DNA of 64,000 nt from Larix kaempferi (GCA_027924585.1 BSBM01001445.1:1798001-1862000), one strand, 5' to 3'. Shown: positions 33,690 to 45,850, counted from the first letter of the stretch. Notes: generated by a model not told the origin, from the letters alone. Translations and numbers: made by a program.

Positions 33690-35697
33690 TTGCTTCGTGC
33701 CGGTGACCCACAAGAGGATCTGATGTCGCCCAACAAGGCGACCATCAACAGCGCTCCCGTTCACCGAGGAGTGAGGCCACGCTGGGGTCGGCTACCACTG
33801 GTGGAAGAAGCAGGAAAGATAGTGTGTCGGTTCATCCTGACGACATACATGTTGATCCCTAGGTGGGGGATGTGCGTCAAGACACGAGTGCATCAAGCAC
33901 ATATTTTTTGTTAGATACATTTTCAGTAAATTTTTAGTATATAATGCATTGAATTTTAGTTGCAAGTTATAATATATACTTTCAGTAACATTTTTGTTTT
34001 GGTTTGGATCGCAGGTCCATCAGGGGGATTGTACAACGATGAGGTCGCATGCATCACTCGCGTTGATATCACTACCCAGTGAGAGTGGGTGCACTCATGT
34101 GTCTACACATTGAGGGAGGATTCTCCCACACAATGATCTTTATTCATGATGTTATCAGCAATGGATCACATGTTGGCCCTTTACAAGAGGGTGGGACCTC
34201 TTAGTGACATTTGGCGTTTTGCATGCCAGAGGAGGAGACATGATGTCATTGGGCCCCACAAATGGGAGGATGTCAAAGTCGCCATAAAAGGGCATGCCAT
34301 CAAGGGTACTTTGTTTGACATGCCTCATGACCGCCCTTCTAGTCAACCGCTTAGACTCAAGGATTTTAAGTTGGAGGCTGCTGCATGATATTTATATTGT
34401 AGATTTGTCGAAGTGTGGGGCATGTTCCCCCACCATGACCAGGTCCCATTGTACATTGCAAAACATATTTATGCAGATTTTTTTGGGGGGATGCACCCAG
34501 AATACATGAGCACATGGTTTGAGTTCTTTAAAGCTGTTAGGGGACGCTCCTACCAACGTCCTGGAGCTCGTAGAGACCCTGCCTTCATGCCACCCCCTCC
34601 GAGGTTATCGATTCCAGACAGGACGGTTATCAGGTCGGAGGACGTGGCACAATCATCCCAGATTTCTGCAGAGGCTAGACATGACATTGCAGAGTCATTT
34701 TTCATTGCCATGAAAGTGTTGTTGCTGCTGTGCATGGAGAGGCATCTAGACCACCCCCTGCACCTGCAGAGCCAGAGATAGAGTGGGTCGATAATGACCT
34801 GCTCAGAAGTTTGGATGGCGAGGCCATACAGGGGTACGCTTAGTTAGCCTAAGGTGCATACTTTCGGTTGTATCATAGATACGTCACTCCAGGATAGGTA
34901 TACTTGTGTACAATTATGTATATATGTTTTCATGTTGCATCATATTATATGTCATAAATTGAATGGTCAATAATACTTAAGGGAGCTGTATTCTATTGCT
35001 CCATGCAGGGGACCACATTCATGGATCAACTCTTTGGTAGTGAGCCATCGTTTGGTCCATCCACTCGTTTCAACCCACGGACGATAGTAGTCAAGGTAAG
35101 TTATAATTTATGTTCCAATATAATTCGTGTTTATTATTTCCAAGTATAAATAATTTATGTTTTATTTCTTAATTTTCGATATTTTATGTTTTAGATCTTA
35201 ACTTCAAATGAATTTCAAATTGTACAGGGAAAAGGAAAGGGCATTGCTCATGATGATAGACATTCACATGAGGACAACAAAGGTCCTGACCAACCGAGTC
35301 TAGACAAAGAGTTGAGTTTTAATTTATGTTCCAATTTATTTAATCACATTTAGTAATTTATTTTTGTACTTTATGTTTCAATTTTTGAATTATAACTTGA
35401 ATTATGTTTTAGTTTTAATTTTTAATAAATCTAACTTATTACATGTAATGGCATCTTACATAGGCATTACTCCAAGCGGGTGTCGATGCTGCAATGACTT
35501 TCTCAGATGATTGGGATGCAGCTCAACCATGTGGTCCTGATGAAGGGCCATATACCCATATGCTAGATATCACCATTGACTCGATGGATATCGAGGCCTT
35601 CCTTTATAGTTTATTGACTCAGGGCCAGCATCGGTCTACTACAAATGAAGGCAGTCACATGGTCGATGAAGGGCCTCGTGGGGGTAGTGCCCAATGA
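33690..35697 (+). pseudogene. decayed multi-exon gene of unknown function
   Basis: I do not recognise the family. The best piece (34146-34781) is one frame broken by a single TGA (34386-34388), with LYKRVGPLSDIWRFACQRRR and MFPHHDQVPLYIAKHIYADF; a frameshift near 34700 then leads into EPEIEWVDNDLLRSLDGEAI. Downstream exon-like blocks have matching splice signals: 35009-35095 (GCAG acceptor, AAG|GTAAG donor; FMDQLFGSEPSFGP), 35228-35311 (TACAG acceptor; KGKGIAHDDRHSHED) and 35464-35697 (CATAG acceptor; ends TGA; MTFSDDWDAAQPCGPDEGPY). An Arg/Ser-rich part may begin near 33690. The acidic, low-complexity tail resembles accessory proteins of plant transposons, but that is inference. Confidence 0.55.
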
Positions 35698-36666
35698 GTT
35701 GATGATGTATATATTTCCATGTTTTGGATATTTTCATATTTTATATATTTTCATGATTTGGATGATCTATGTATACGTTTTCATGTTTTGGATATGGATT
35801 TCTATCATTTATACATGGACTTTTATCATATATGGACTTTTGGATATTTTGTTACATATTTTGTATATTTTATCATATTGATGTCTTCATGTGTATTTTG
35901 TATCTGATTTGAAATCGATTGTTTTTTATATTACATCTGGATATAGTTATTACAGTTACAAATTTATGTTTTGTTGTTTCAAATGCAAATTTAATGTGCA
36001 GTGATTACAATATAAAATTTCAATATCGATGTGTAGTTACAATTTAGTTCAATTTAATATTTCAATTTCGACTACATTACAGTTGCAAATCCAAAATTTA
36101 GAATTGGATACATACATTACAATTTAAAATTGAAATTCCAATTCCAATTCAATTACAGTTTAAAAGCTCATTTTCAACTACATTACAATTGCATAAATGA
36201 AATCAAAATTTAAAATTAGAATACATTTGAAAATAAAAATTGAAATTACAATTACATTATGTTGTCTACACATTACAATTCAATTACAATTTACGCATTC
36301 CAATTCAATTAAAATTTAAAATTTAATGTGTAATTTCAATTGAAAATTAAATGCGTTGTTGCAATTTAAAAGTTCAATTTCAATTACATTACAATTGCAT
36401 TTGAAATCAAAATTTAAAATTAGAATAAATTGTACAATTTAAAATTTAAATTTTACAATTTTATATTGTATAGATGTATTTTAAATTCTCAATTACATTA
36501 CAATTGTATTTGAAATCAAAATTTGAAATTAGAATACATTTGAAATAAAAAATTGAAATTATAGTTGCATTATGTTGTCTACACATTACAATTTCCACAT
36601 TCCAGTTCAATTACAATTTAAAATTTAATGTGTATTTTCAATTGAAAATTCAATGTGTTGTTGGAA
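35698..36666. other. AT-rich AATT-dense sequence
   Basis: From about 35940 AATT recurs every 6-12 bases in mixed ACAATT, GAAATT and AAAATT contexts. The segment 36392-36530 is about 90 percent identical to 39748-39880 in the same orientation (TTGAAATCAAAATTTAAAAT and CTCAATTACATTACAATTGT are shared). No coding sequence is seen. Confidence 0.6.
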
Positions 36667-37228
36667 TTTCAATTAGAGGAAATTTGGGTAAAAAATGGGC
36701 CTTATAAGGAAAATAATAAAATAATAGTAGAGAGAGAGTAAAAAAACTACTTTTTTGGATCATATTTTCAACTTATCTCCTTGTAAGTTTACTCAAATTT
36801 CAAGCGGGAGGACTTGTTGGATTATGCATCCAACGAGTACCCATGTTGTATACTTTTAACAACATCCACACCATGAAAAATTGAAAATACATTAAAAAAC
36901 ATGTTTTTAGTGAGAGAAAACATGTTTTTAATGCATTTTCGATTTTTCATGGCGTGGATGTCATTAAAAGTATGCAACATGGGTACTTGTTGGATGTATA
37001 ATTTAATTATGCATCCAACGAGTCCTCCCGCTTGAAATTTGAGTAAACCTACAAGGAGATAAGCTGAAAATACGATCCAAAAAAGTAGTTTTTATTTTTT
37101 TCCTCCAAGTTTTTTACATGCACCTTGTTTGAATTTTAAAGCATTTTGATTGGCTAATATGTGATGACAAGAAATTGTACTTTAGGGTTAAAAGGCCCAT
37201 TTTTCATCCAAATTTCCTCTAATTGAAA
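36667..37228. mobile_element. foldback/MITE-like element
   Basis: Outer arms TTTCAATTAGAGGAAATTTG (36667 on) and its reverse complement ending at 37228 enclose a larger inverted repeat with arms 36741-36903 and 36921-37095. The inner arms pair over about 160 bases with few mismatches, including AGCGGGAGGACT, GATGCATAAT-type text and CCCATGTTG. The central loop is about 17 bases. There is no coding capacity. It would be mobilised in trans if it is a DNA element. I cannot fix a target duplication because the flanking AATT is palindromic. Confidence 0.8.
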
Positions 37229-38799
37229 AGTTCAACTTCAATTACATTACATCTATCACAGATAACATATGACTCGAACAAGTTCCTGCATTAGTGATTA
37301 CTCCCCTTAAAGATTTTTTCATAGTTGTCAAAGTTTTGTAAATAGTTGTTAGTTCATACCTTGCTACTTCTTTTTAGTCATTTTGTTATTATTTTCCTTT
37401 CAAAAGGATTGCTTGGTTTCCTTTCCCAGTTCTAACAATTTATATTTAATTGCTTGTATAAGTAAGTTGCAATCTTCAGAAACTCTCAAACTTGACATTT
37501 AAATATAAAACATACTATACAAGTTGAGATATGTTCTTAACCTATCTTTACTTTTATTTGATTATAAGATTTATACTTTATTTTATGTCAACACTAATTC
37601 ATTCCTCTATTACAGAATCATAGTCTCTAGAAATAATAAAAACATTATATTTTGATCTTGAGATTATAATCAAATATTTAAGCTTTGGATTTGAGCAGTT
37701 CATTTTGGTAGTGAAGGTCTTAGTTGTACTTCTTAAAGGATTGATAGTGAATTTCTCGTACTATTTCCAGTTTTCACTTTACATTGTTTAATTTCCAATA
37801 TTAGAATTTACTTCTGTAGGTTTAGATAATTGGTATTATTGAAATCATTAGCATTAAAATATCATTTATATTATGCTTCTCTAATATTAGACTGCAATAG
37901 AACACTTTGATCCTAGGATATTTCCAAGAGTTTTGTTTTAGTTTTATTTGCTCGACTATCATTTTTAGATTTCCATTTTCTTGCCATTTTCTAGTTTGCT
38001 TTATTTTTCCCATCTTAGTCAACCTCTATAGGAATAATCTAATGGAGATAAAGATCTAACTCATGAGATATGATATTGTGGTCTAATGATAAGCTAATCA
38101 TGTGGTGTTAGTTTACTTCGTTTTTTGATTTGGTTTTATTGCATTTTGAATTGTGCTTGTCGACATTAGTTTAGGCTATATTAGGTTATAATCCTGCATT
38201 TATTGTGCTTGCACCTCGAAGTTTACGAACTCCTAGTTGATAATTTAATGTCTATTATTTAAGCATATAATTTTATTGACAGGGCCATGTGATTTGAGGT
38301 TTCTAAGTCTAGTATCCATGGGGATGGATATGAAGTAGAGATTGCTACAAGTGCTTGGAATTTTACATTATGTGGTTTGTCAGATGTCTCATTGTGCTTC
38401 TCCTCTTATGATTCTTCATTTAACCTCTTGCATCTATAATCGTGTTCTCTATGTGGGACCGACCTACAATATGCACATAATTACCTCTCCTTCTTGGCCG
38501 TGCCATCTTCAAAGTCTCAAATTTCTTATACAACTCTTGTATTTGGTTCCTTTTCTCCTTTCAATTATGGTTTCTTCTTACTCATCTTCTTATTTCCTTG
38601 AAGTGAAGTAAGGGCATGCAACTTTGAGGACCTTGTGAAGCCCATTTTATTGAGCTTATCCTGCTCTTGGAAATGTGAGACTACAAAATTGTCCAATGTA
38701 GGTATATTCCATGTAACACCAAGTGCCAATATTTTTATTAAATGGAATGAGGAGACACAAAAAAATTTGGTCCTAACTTTGATATGTTCAATAACAAAC
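37229..38799. other. unassigned sequence
   Basis: No domain, array or element end is recognised. A short open frame on the plus strand near 38342-38611 has no familiar motif. Confidence 0.45.
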
Positions 38800-39614
38800 T
38801 GTTGGCAGGAAGTTTGATGAGGAAATGTCGCAGTACCGCCGACACTGCGACACATCGGATGAGGGCGCGAAAGGAATATTTTGTGCTAAAGAGTACCGCA
38901 GTTGGCGGGTTTTTGGGTCACTTGGACCACATATTATGTAATAGTGAGTCAGTTGTACCACGGTATGTGGGTTTTGGGGGTCATTTGGACTGAGTCAGTT
39001 AGATAGTGGGTCAATTGTCCATAAGTGTCGGTGAGGAAGTTGTTTGTAAGTGGACAAATATTGTAATGGAAGAAGCCTATAAATAGATGAGAGTTGTAGG
39101 TGTTAAGAAAAAAGTGGAAGTCAGAGTAAGCAAGAGATGCATGTATGCAAAGATCTATGTTTCGTTTTTTGGTTTATGACTGCGGCCGTAATATAATGAT
39201 GATGTTCTGGTATAATCTTTGTGCATTGTTGCGATATTGCGATATTGGAATATTGTTATATTTTCTTAATGCAATCACTGTTTACTATTGCCGAGATGAT
39301 AAATGCTGTGATTAAATATGCTCCATGTTGAACGTAATGGTAAATGCTGCGATTATAGCTCCTTGCCGAATGTTTAAAGTTTCTGGTTAAACACTGCAAT
39401 AGAGTTAGTCTGTGTAGCCACAACTTCCCTCCTCCCTCGGTGGAAACATGGTTCCGTCTGCTCTTCCCGGATGCCTCGGGTGAGACCTCATTCGCTCTGC
39501 GGGTGTTGCTAGGTGGGCTCAAACCTGTCCAGGCCGGTGCCCAGGGAGACTGCGGTGTGTGTCGACAGTGAGGTGAACCCCTGTCAACTGAGGTAGCGTT
39601 GGATTTGGTCAACA
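38800..39614 (+). repeat. solo LTR with perfect target duplication
   Basis: The 815-bp block starts TGTTGGCAGG and ends GGTCAACA, giving TGTTG...CAACA terminal inverted repeats. It is flanked on both sides by CAAAC (38795-38799 and 39615-39619), a perfect 5-bp target duplication. A TATA box (CCTATAAATAGATGAG) lies near 39078, and GC content is higher than in the surroundings. No internal domain is present, so recombination between two LTRs removed it. The family is not matched by any other LTR in this window. Confidence 0.9.
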
Positions 39615-39619
39615 CAAAC

Positions 39620-40253
39620 TAATTGATCATTGTTGAATGAAACCTTTTTTCAATACATTGGTATTTGATAATATTTTTATATAATTGATAATGAAATACA
39701 ATGTAATTGATGATGAAATACAAATGGATTATATTGTATATAATTTTGCATTTGAAATCAAAATTTAAAATTAGAATACATTGTACAATTTAAAATTTAA
39801 ATTTTACAATTTTACATTGTATATATGTATTTTAAATCCTCAATTACATTACAATTGTATTTTAAATCAAAATATAAAATTAGAATGTACATTACAATTT
39901 AAAATTAAAATTTTACAATTACATTGTATTGTCTACACATTACAATTCAATTACATTACAATTCAACTATCTAGTAGATATTTAATATTGTTTTTAAAGC
40001 ATCTAAACAAATATCTATAAAACTATTATGGAGGAAGTTCATGGAGCACTGACCATACATTCAAGTGTATTCACATTGGAGAACCATGACCCAATTTTCA
40101 CAAAAGCCTCCCATCTAGTATTTTTAATCTTGGCATTAAAGCATCTACAAAAATACATTTATAAAACAACCTCCACAAAAATCTCCAAAGAAATATTCAA
40201 CAAGACAACATGACAACTATGTCCATGATGCAAGTGGCATACATGTAACTCAT
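39620..40253. other. AT-rich sequence incl. direct repeat copy
   Basis: 39748-39880 is the second copy of the 36392-36530 repeat. The remainder downstream of the solo LTR has no recognisable feature up to the stop codon of the minus-strand gene at 40254. Confidence 0.5.
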
Positions 40254-43200
40254 TCATCTGGCCAATGGGTTATAGGAATGCAAGTCTCCATAATATGATC
40301 ATGGTCAACTTCTGTCATCTTCCATCTCTTTGGCTCACCTCTCTTCACCTTGATTTATGTTAGATGTATCCGAGCTGCCACCACCAAATGACTGTATTGG
40401 CATGATACATATTCAGGCATAAAATCTTTGTAAATAATATGAGCACCCTGTTTTTTCACGCTTTTAAAAAAGTGTCCCATTAGAACCATGTCTCCAATTT
40501 GGTATGTGAAGTCTCCATCTTGATAGAGTCACACCAACCTGCTTTTTATTTGTATGCATCGCATCAAATAATATGCCACATTTTCTTGGTTGTGGGGGGG
40601 TGCAATGACAACGAATACATCACCTGCAAGATACATTACAAATATTATTCAAATTTCCTGTGTGCATTTCTACAATATTTGTATATGTGTAATATATAGT
40701 GAACTAATTAACTTAATGAAGTCTCTTGTACCTTCCCTAACCATATCAAAAACTCGATCATGATCTAATGAGACCATTGCCTCATTAGTGTGCATCTCTT
40801 GCCATGTTGGAATTGGATGTGGGCCCTTTGGATTAAGAGGGACATATTTCCATGGTTTCACATATACATCATTTTCACAGTGATGAAGCCCGCGTCCATT
40901 TGCATCAATGCAAAAATCGCAGAAACAAGCATACTTCCTCGTTTCAATGGAAAATATGTCACGCATGTCTTTACTTTGAACATAATGTAATTCCCTCATA
41001 CCAAGTATGGTATCACAATACCACAGCATGGATCTATTCACATCACCAAGGGAAACATCCCAAAAGAACATGCATGGAATTCAATTTGTCATATATAAAT
41101 TCCTATCGAGTATGTGTTATTTTGGAAATGATGATATTGAATGTTATTAGCTTATTAATTGAGTTTGGAGTTTATTACCTACACACCGACCTTTCTTGTT
41201 CGCGACCTTGATGTTCCAAATCATGTGTGCACCAATCCACTACTTCCGTGGAGCATTTGAGTCGGGTTGCACCATGACTCATCTGGTATCTACGAAGTGC
41301 TTGTTCCACACATGCACCTTTGCCATCATGTTCACCCTTTCCATGCCCTATTTCAAAAAATCTTCAGGTGTGTCGGATCCCTATCTCTTTGTGAAGGAGA
41401 CTCAACCAATAAAATGAGCGTGTTGATTTGAATTTCCCTGCACACCCATTTGACCAAATCCAGTGTTCAACAAATAATATGCCTCTATGCCTAAATGAAT
41501 TATAAATCAACCCAAAGTAGTGTTGAGCCAACAATGTGTCATGCTCACGATCATCACTGACATAAAAATGGTACTCCTTGATCACTTCACGTGACTGAGG
41601 AGTGCTATCCCTACCATCAATGCTTTCCTGAGCATGTATGTACAATACATGTATGAAGATAAACACCTGATTGGAGTGATAGTAATCACTCTATATCTCT
41701 CTCTGAGAAGCAAATGTGTAGTTCTTGGCAAAGTCTACCACTGATAAGATTGTGCCCAGCTCAAATACCTCACAAGAATGTTTGAATTCTGAAGCTTGCC
41801 ACCTGGACCTATGGGATTGCTTTATGTATTTATAAATCTAAATTTGAAACTTCTCCATGAAATCTGAAACAGGAATCTCATCCTCAAGCAAGTCGATCCT
41901 CTTAGATGGCACAGATGAAGAAGATGATGGATTCATGGAGACATACTCGTACCTCTTCCACTTAACTATGATATCTGGCAATCCATGGTGTGTTGGATCG
42001 ATAGGAAATTTCCTATGGAACAATGTCAAATCACCGCATTCAGGGCATCTTCTCCCACCTACACACCTCTTATTGAAAAACACGTATTCAGGATTCCTAT
42101 TGCATAGTATCATACAAATAAAATCTCGCACTATGTGAGGAGCTAGTTCATTGTTCTAGTGCCTTTTGCAAAAATCCAGAAATGTGTCATAGTATAGTTG
42201 AAATTCAACGTGGTACTGACAACAACAAGTGTCGTGAATCGTCTTCGGCCTAATATACCACATTTTCAATTTGTTGAATGTATGCTAAATGATATTTGAA
42301 CACGAGGATTGGTTTCTTGGAATTCCTCGTAAATTGCAACTCTTGTCATCTCCATCACATGCTTACAGTTCTCCTGATAAATGCCTCTGGATAAACATTG
42401 TCGCTGAACATGCTTTTGATCTGGAATAGCATGAAAATGGCTATCCCAAAACTCTATCACCTTCTCTCTAATGCCTGCTACCATCCTTCATCGATAGGGT
42501 TCCCTACAAATAAGAGCCCAACAAGCAGCTTCATCATTTTCATCTATCCAGACCCTGAATTTAGTATATTTGAACAATGTTCTTTTTTAAACATTGAGCA
42601 ATGATGCCATTGTTGATACCATTCGATTTCTTAAGGTGCTTTGTGCCACAACAACCATTGTAATTTCGCTACGAGTAGCTCAGATATCATTATTTCTTGA
42701 TTTTCCAAACGAATATAATGCAGTTCTTACATTTTATATTGCATTCTCGCATGTCTTTTTTGTTTTAACATCTTGAAAACCCAACAACTTTGTGGCACGT
42801 TTCAATTTTTTGTGTTTTATCAACCCATGTAGGATTTGAGCTTGTGCCATTGTTGAATGTTGTTCAAAATATGACTCGATTATGTTACTGACATGCTCTC
42901 TAACTCTCTGGCTAGGAATCGAGTTCCCAATCTCTTCTTGTGAAAAAAACAATTGCACAATCCTCTAGTTAATTTCCACCCCTTCCAACCCCACTGCAAC
43001 TCCCAATTATACTTGAAATGTGAGAGGGAAAGCTGTCATGTGATGGCCAATCAGGATCATGAGGGGGCACAGGGTCATGTGATTCTTGATCACCATGATG
43101 TGATGTCTGACCATAATCTCTCCCTAAATAATCAAAATTCATGTGAAGGGAATTTCAATTAGAAATGCATTATACAAGGAGGTTAATTTTAAAGTACTAA

Positions 43201-45347
43201 ATTGAAGTGTTTTGAAATGCACTGGTACACGAATTGAAAATTTACTTTTAAAACAAAAAAATTATTTGTAACTTGAATTCAAAATAACTAAATATGTACA
43301 CATATAACTTGAAGTTGTACATTTAGCTTGATAATTGTTCTAAGTAAAGTTTGAAATTGCTAGTAACTTGAAATTTGAAATTGCTAATAAAGTTTGAAAT
43401 TGCTTGTAACTTAAAATTCCTTGTAGCTTGAAATTGCTAGTAATTACTTGAGGATTGTTCTAAGTAAAGTTTGAAGTTGCTAGTAACTTGTACATTTAAC
43501 TTTAAAATTGCTAGTAACTTGAAATTGGTTACATGTAAATTAACAAATTGAAAATTGGTTACTTGATAGTTGTGCATTGAACTTTATAATTGCTAGTAAC
43601 TTTAAATTTGATGTGGAAATTGAAAATTTGAAAATTGCGTGTGAATTGATTTTTCCAACTAATACATTTAGCTTGAGAATTGTTCTAAGTAAAATTTGAA
43701 ATTGCTAGTAACTTCAAATTTGAAATTGTTACTAAAGTTTGAAATTGCTTGTAACTTGAAATTGCTAGTAATTACTTGAGAATTCTTCTAAGTAAAGTTT
43801 GAAATTGCTAGTAAAATTTGAAATTGCTTGTAACTTGAAATTGGTAGTCAACTTGTACATTTAACTTTAAAATTGCTAGTAACTTGAAATTTGTTACATG
43901 TAAATTAGCAAATTGAAAATAGCTAGTGACTTGAGAAAAATTCGGTACAAGTATTGAAAATACATTGAAAACAATAAAATTGTTTGTAACTTAATTTCAA
44001 AATAACTAAATATGTACATGTAACTTGAAATTGTACATTTAGTTTGAGAATTGCTAGTAAAGTTTGAAAATCAAGTATATATATTTAACTCAAGATAATT
44101 ATTAATAACTTGATAGTTGTGCATTGAACTTTAAAATTGATAGTAACTTGAAATTTGATGTGGAAATTGACAAATTGAAAATTGAGTGTGAATTGAATTT
44201 TCCAACTAATTATACATAACTATCAATTTAACTTGAAAATAATCCATTTAACTCGAAAATTGTTACAAATTTTGAAATATAAATAACATATATACGTACT
44301 ATAGAAAAACAAAAGTTAACTTATCCCTACATTAATGCATAGAAAAAATTGGTACATGAATTGAAAATATATTAAAAATAACATAATTGAATTTTCCAAC
44401 TACTACATAATTATCACAATGTTCATTTTATTTGTTGTTATTGAATTTTACATGTCTATTACATAACTATGAAAATATTCATTCATTTGTTTTTAAATTG
44501 AATTTTCTAACTAATACATAACTATCATAATGTTCATTTCAAATATTTAATGAGGGTAAGTTAAAATTAGACATTAATAGTTATTTCAATCAACAAATGT
44601 TGAGACTTTGAGCTCACATTGAGGCTATACATTTATATTTTTTTAACAAATAACAAGACAAGAATTGAAATTACATTTAACGTGAAATTGTTAGTAACTT
44701 AGAAAATTGCAATTAGTTAAATATGTACATTTTAACTTGAAAATAGTGTCCAAGTGTACATTTAATTTGAAAATTGTTAGTAACTTAGAAATGTGAAAAT
44801 AGTTAATATGTACATGTTTTAACTTGAAAATATAATCCAATTGTACATTTCATTTGAAAAGTGTTCCAATAACATTTGTTAGCCAGTTGAAAATTATTCA
44901 TTTAACGTGAAAATTGTTGCAAACTTTGAAATATAAATAACAAATGGATGAAATAAATAAGAATATCATTACAAATAAATAGTAACAAATTAAATTATGA
45001 AATAGTTAATTTTTTTGGAAAATTGTTACTAATTATGTAGTCTATATAATAATTTGTTAAAAATATTATTACAAACAAAATATAATAAGACTAAAATGAA
45101 AAAAAAATAGTTAGTATATAACAAATTATTATAGAACTTGATAAAATATGATATTTAAACTATGTAGCATATAATTCAAAAATCTACCTTGGTTGTCCTC
45201 CATTGGAATTTGTTGCACCAAATGTGCATCTTTTTCTTGTCTCGAGCTTCCTCTTTGTTGTATCATCCTATCTACATTCCTCTCATGCTCTTCATTGTCA
45301 TTTTGTTGACGAGCATGCTTCATTTGTCGTTTTCTTTTACTCCCCAT
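40254..45347 (-). pseudogene. decayed DDE-transposase-like gene with two introns
   Basis: Exon 1 (45347-45188) starts with a true ATG (MGSKRKRQMKHARQQ), is basic and Gln-rich, and ends CCAAG|GTAGAT. Exon 2 begins at 43123 after TATTTAG, in frame with exon 1 (RDYGQTSHHGDQESHD), and runs to 40732. Exon 3 (40623-40254) begins after CTTGCAG and joins exon 2 in frame (MVREGDVFVVIAPP) across a 108-bp intron. Exon 2 holds RRCPECGDLTLFH, ILSVVDFAKNYTFASQ, YHFYVSDDREHDTLLAQHYF, WIWSNGCAGKFKSTRSFYWL, FFEIGHGKGEHDG and CFCDFC. Related proteins that I remember have DFAENY, SDGC and HGKxExDG, plausible DDE residues; here the second Asp is Asn. Exon 3 has YQIGDMVLMGHFF. Stops and frameshifts (for example near 42990 and 41360) make it a pseudogene. 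Confidence 0.72.
43124..45187 (-). repeat. intron filled with AACTTGAAATTGCTAGT-like repeats
   Basis: Between about 43200 and 44900 variants of GCTAGTAACTTGAAATTG, AAGTTTGAAATTGC and TTGTACATTTAACTT recur dozens of times in one orientation with irregular spacing. Larger blocks are also duplicated (43310-43560 resembles 43660-43920). It coincides with the inferred first intron of the minus-strand gene. No coding sequence is seen. Confidence 0.7.
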
Positions 45348-45688
45348 CAAACTACAATGAAAACAAACAAGTATTTCTTCAAATTGTTAGAACAAACAAC
45401 AATATGTTAATATGAAATTTTGAAATATGTCTACAGAGAAATCTTACATGTCTAATGAACTTTAATTGAACAACAACAAAATCACTAAGCTCTAATTGAA
45501 CAATATCAAATTCACATAGCTCTAATTGAAAATAAACTAGCAATGAGTTAAATTAGTGTTGTTGATCAATTGTTTAGTGATTATATGGAGGTTGTTTGTT
45601 ATCTTTACGAGGGAATGGTGGTTGGAAACATTAATTGTCCAAATCCTTTCACGGGTTCTTTTTTATATTTTCTTTACACAGAGAAACC

Positions 45689-45850
45689 CTCGATCGAGAT
45701 AATTTTACACACCCTCGATCGAGGAAATACCTTGATCGAGCAAATACCTCGATCAAGGGCTTGAACATACCTCGACCAAGGTCTAGGGAAAAACCTTGAT
45801 CGAGGTCCTATTTAACCCTTGATCGAAGTATTTTAAATACCTCGATCAAG
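45689..45850 (+). repeat. 23-bp palindrome-core array, right
   Basis: Eight copies of CTCGATCGAG or close variants start at 45689, 45714, 45731, 45748, 45771, 45795, 45818 and 45841 (intervals 25, 17, 17, 23, 24, 23, 23). Spacer text such as GGGCTTGAACATACCTCGA matches GGGCTTGACAATACCTCGA in the left array, in the same orientation. The array lies about 340 bp upstream of exon 1 of the transposase-like gene. A GGCCTAAAAAATAGGCC hairpin follows directly. Confidence 0.95.

Noticed and set aside
33172-33711. 179-codon Phe/Lys/Asn-rich protein on the minus strand
   Set aside because: The frame is open only because of the six-base repeat; composition and period explain it completely.
35645-35907. 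Small hydrophobic Tyr/Ile/Phe-rich proteins
   Set aside because: Shadow frames in AT-rich sequence downstream of the last exon-like block; no conserved motif.
42594-42776. Hydrophobic plus-strand peptide
   Set aside because: Antisense to the exon 2 region of the transposase-like gene.
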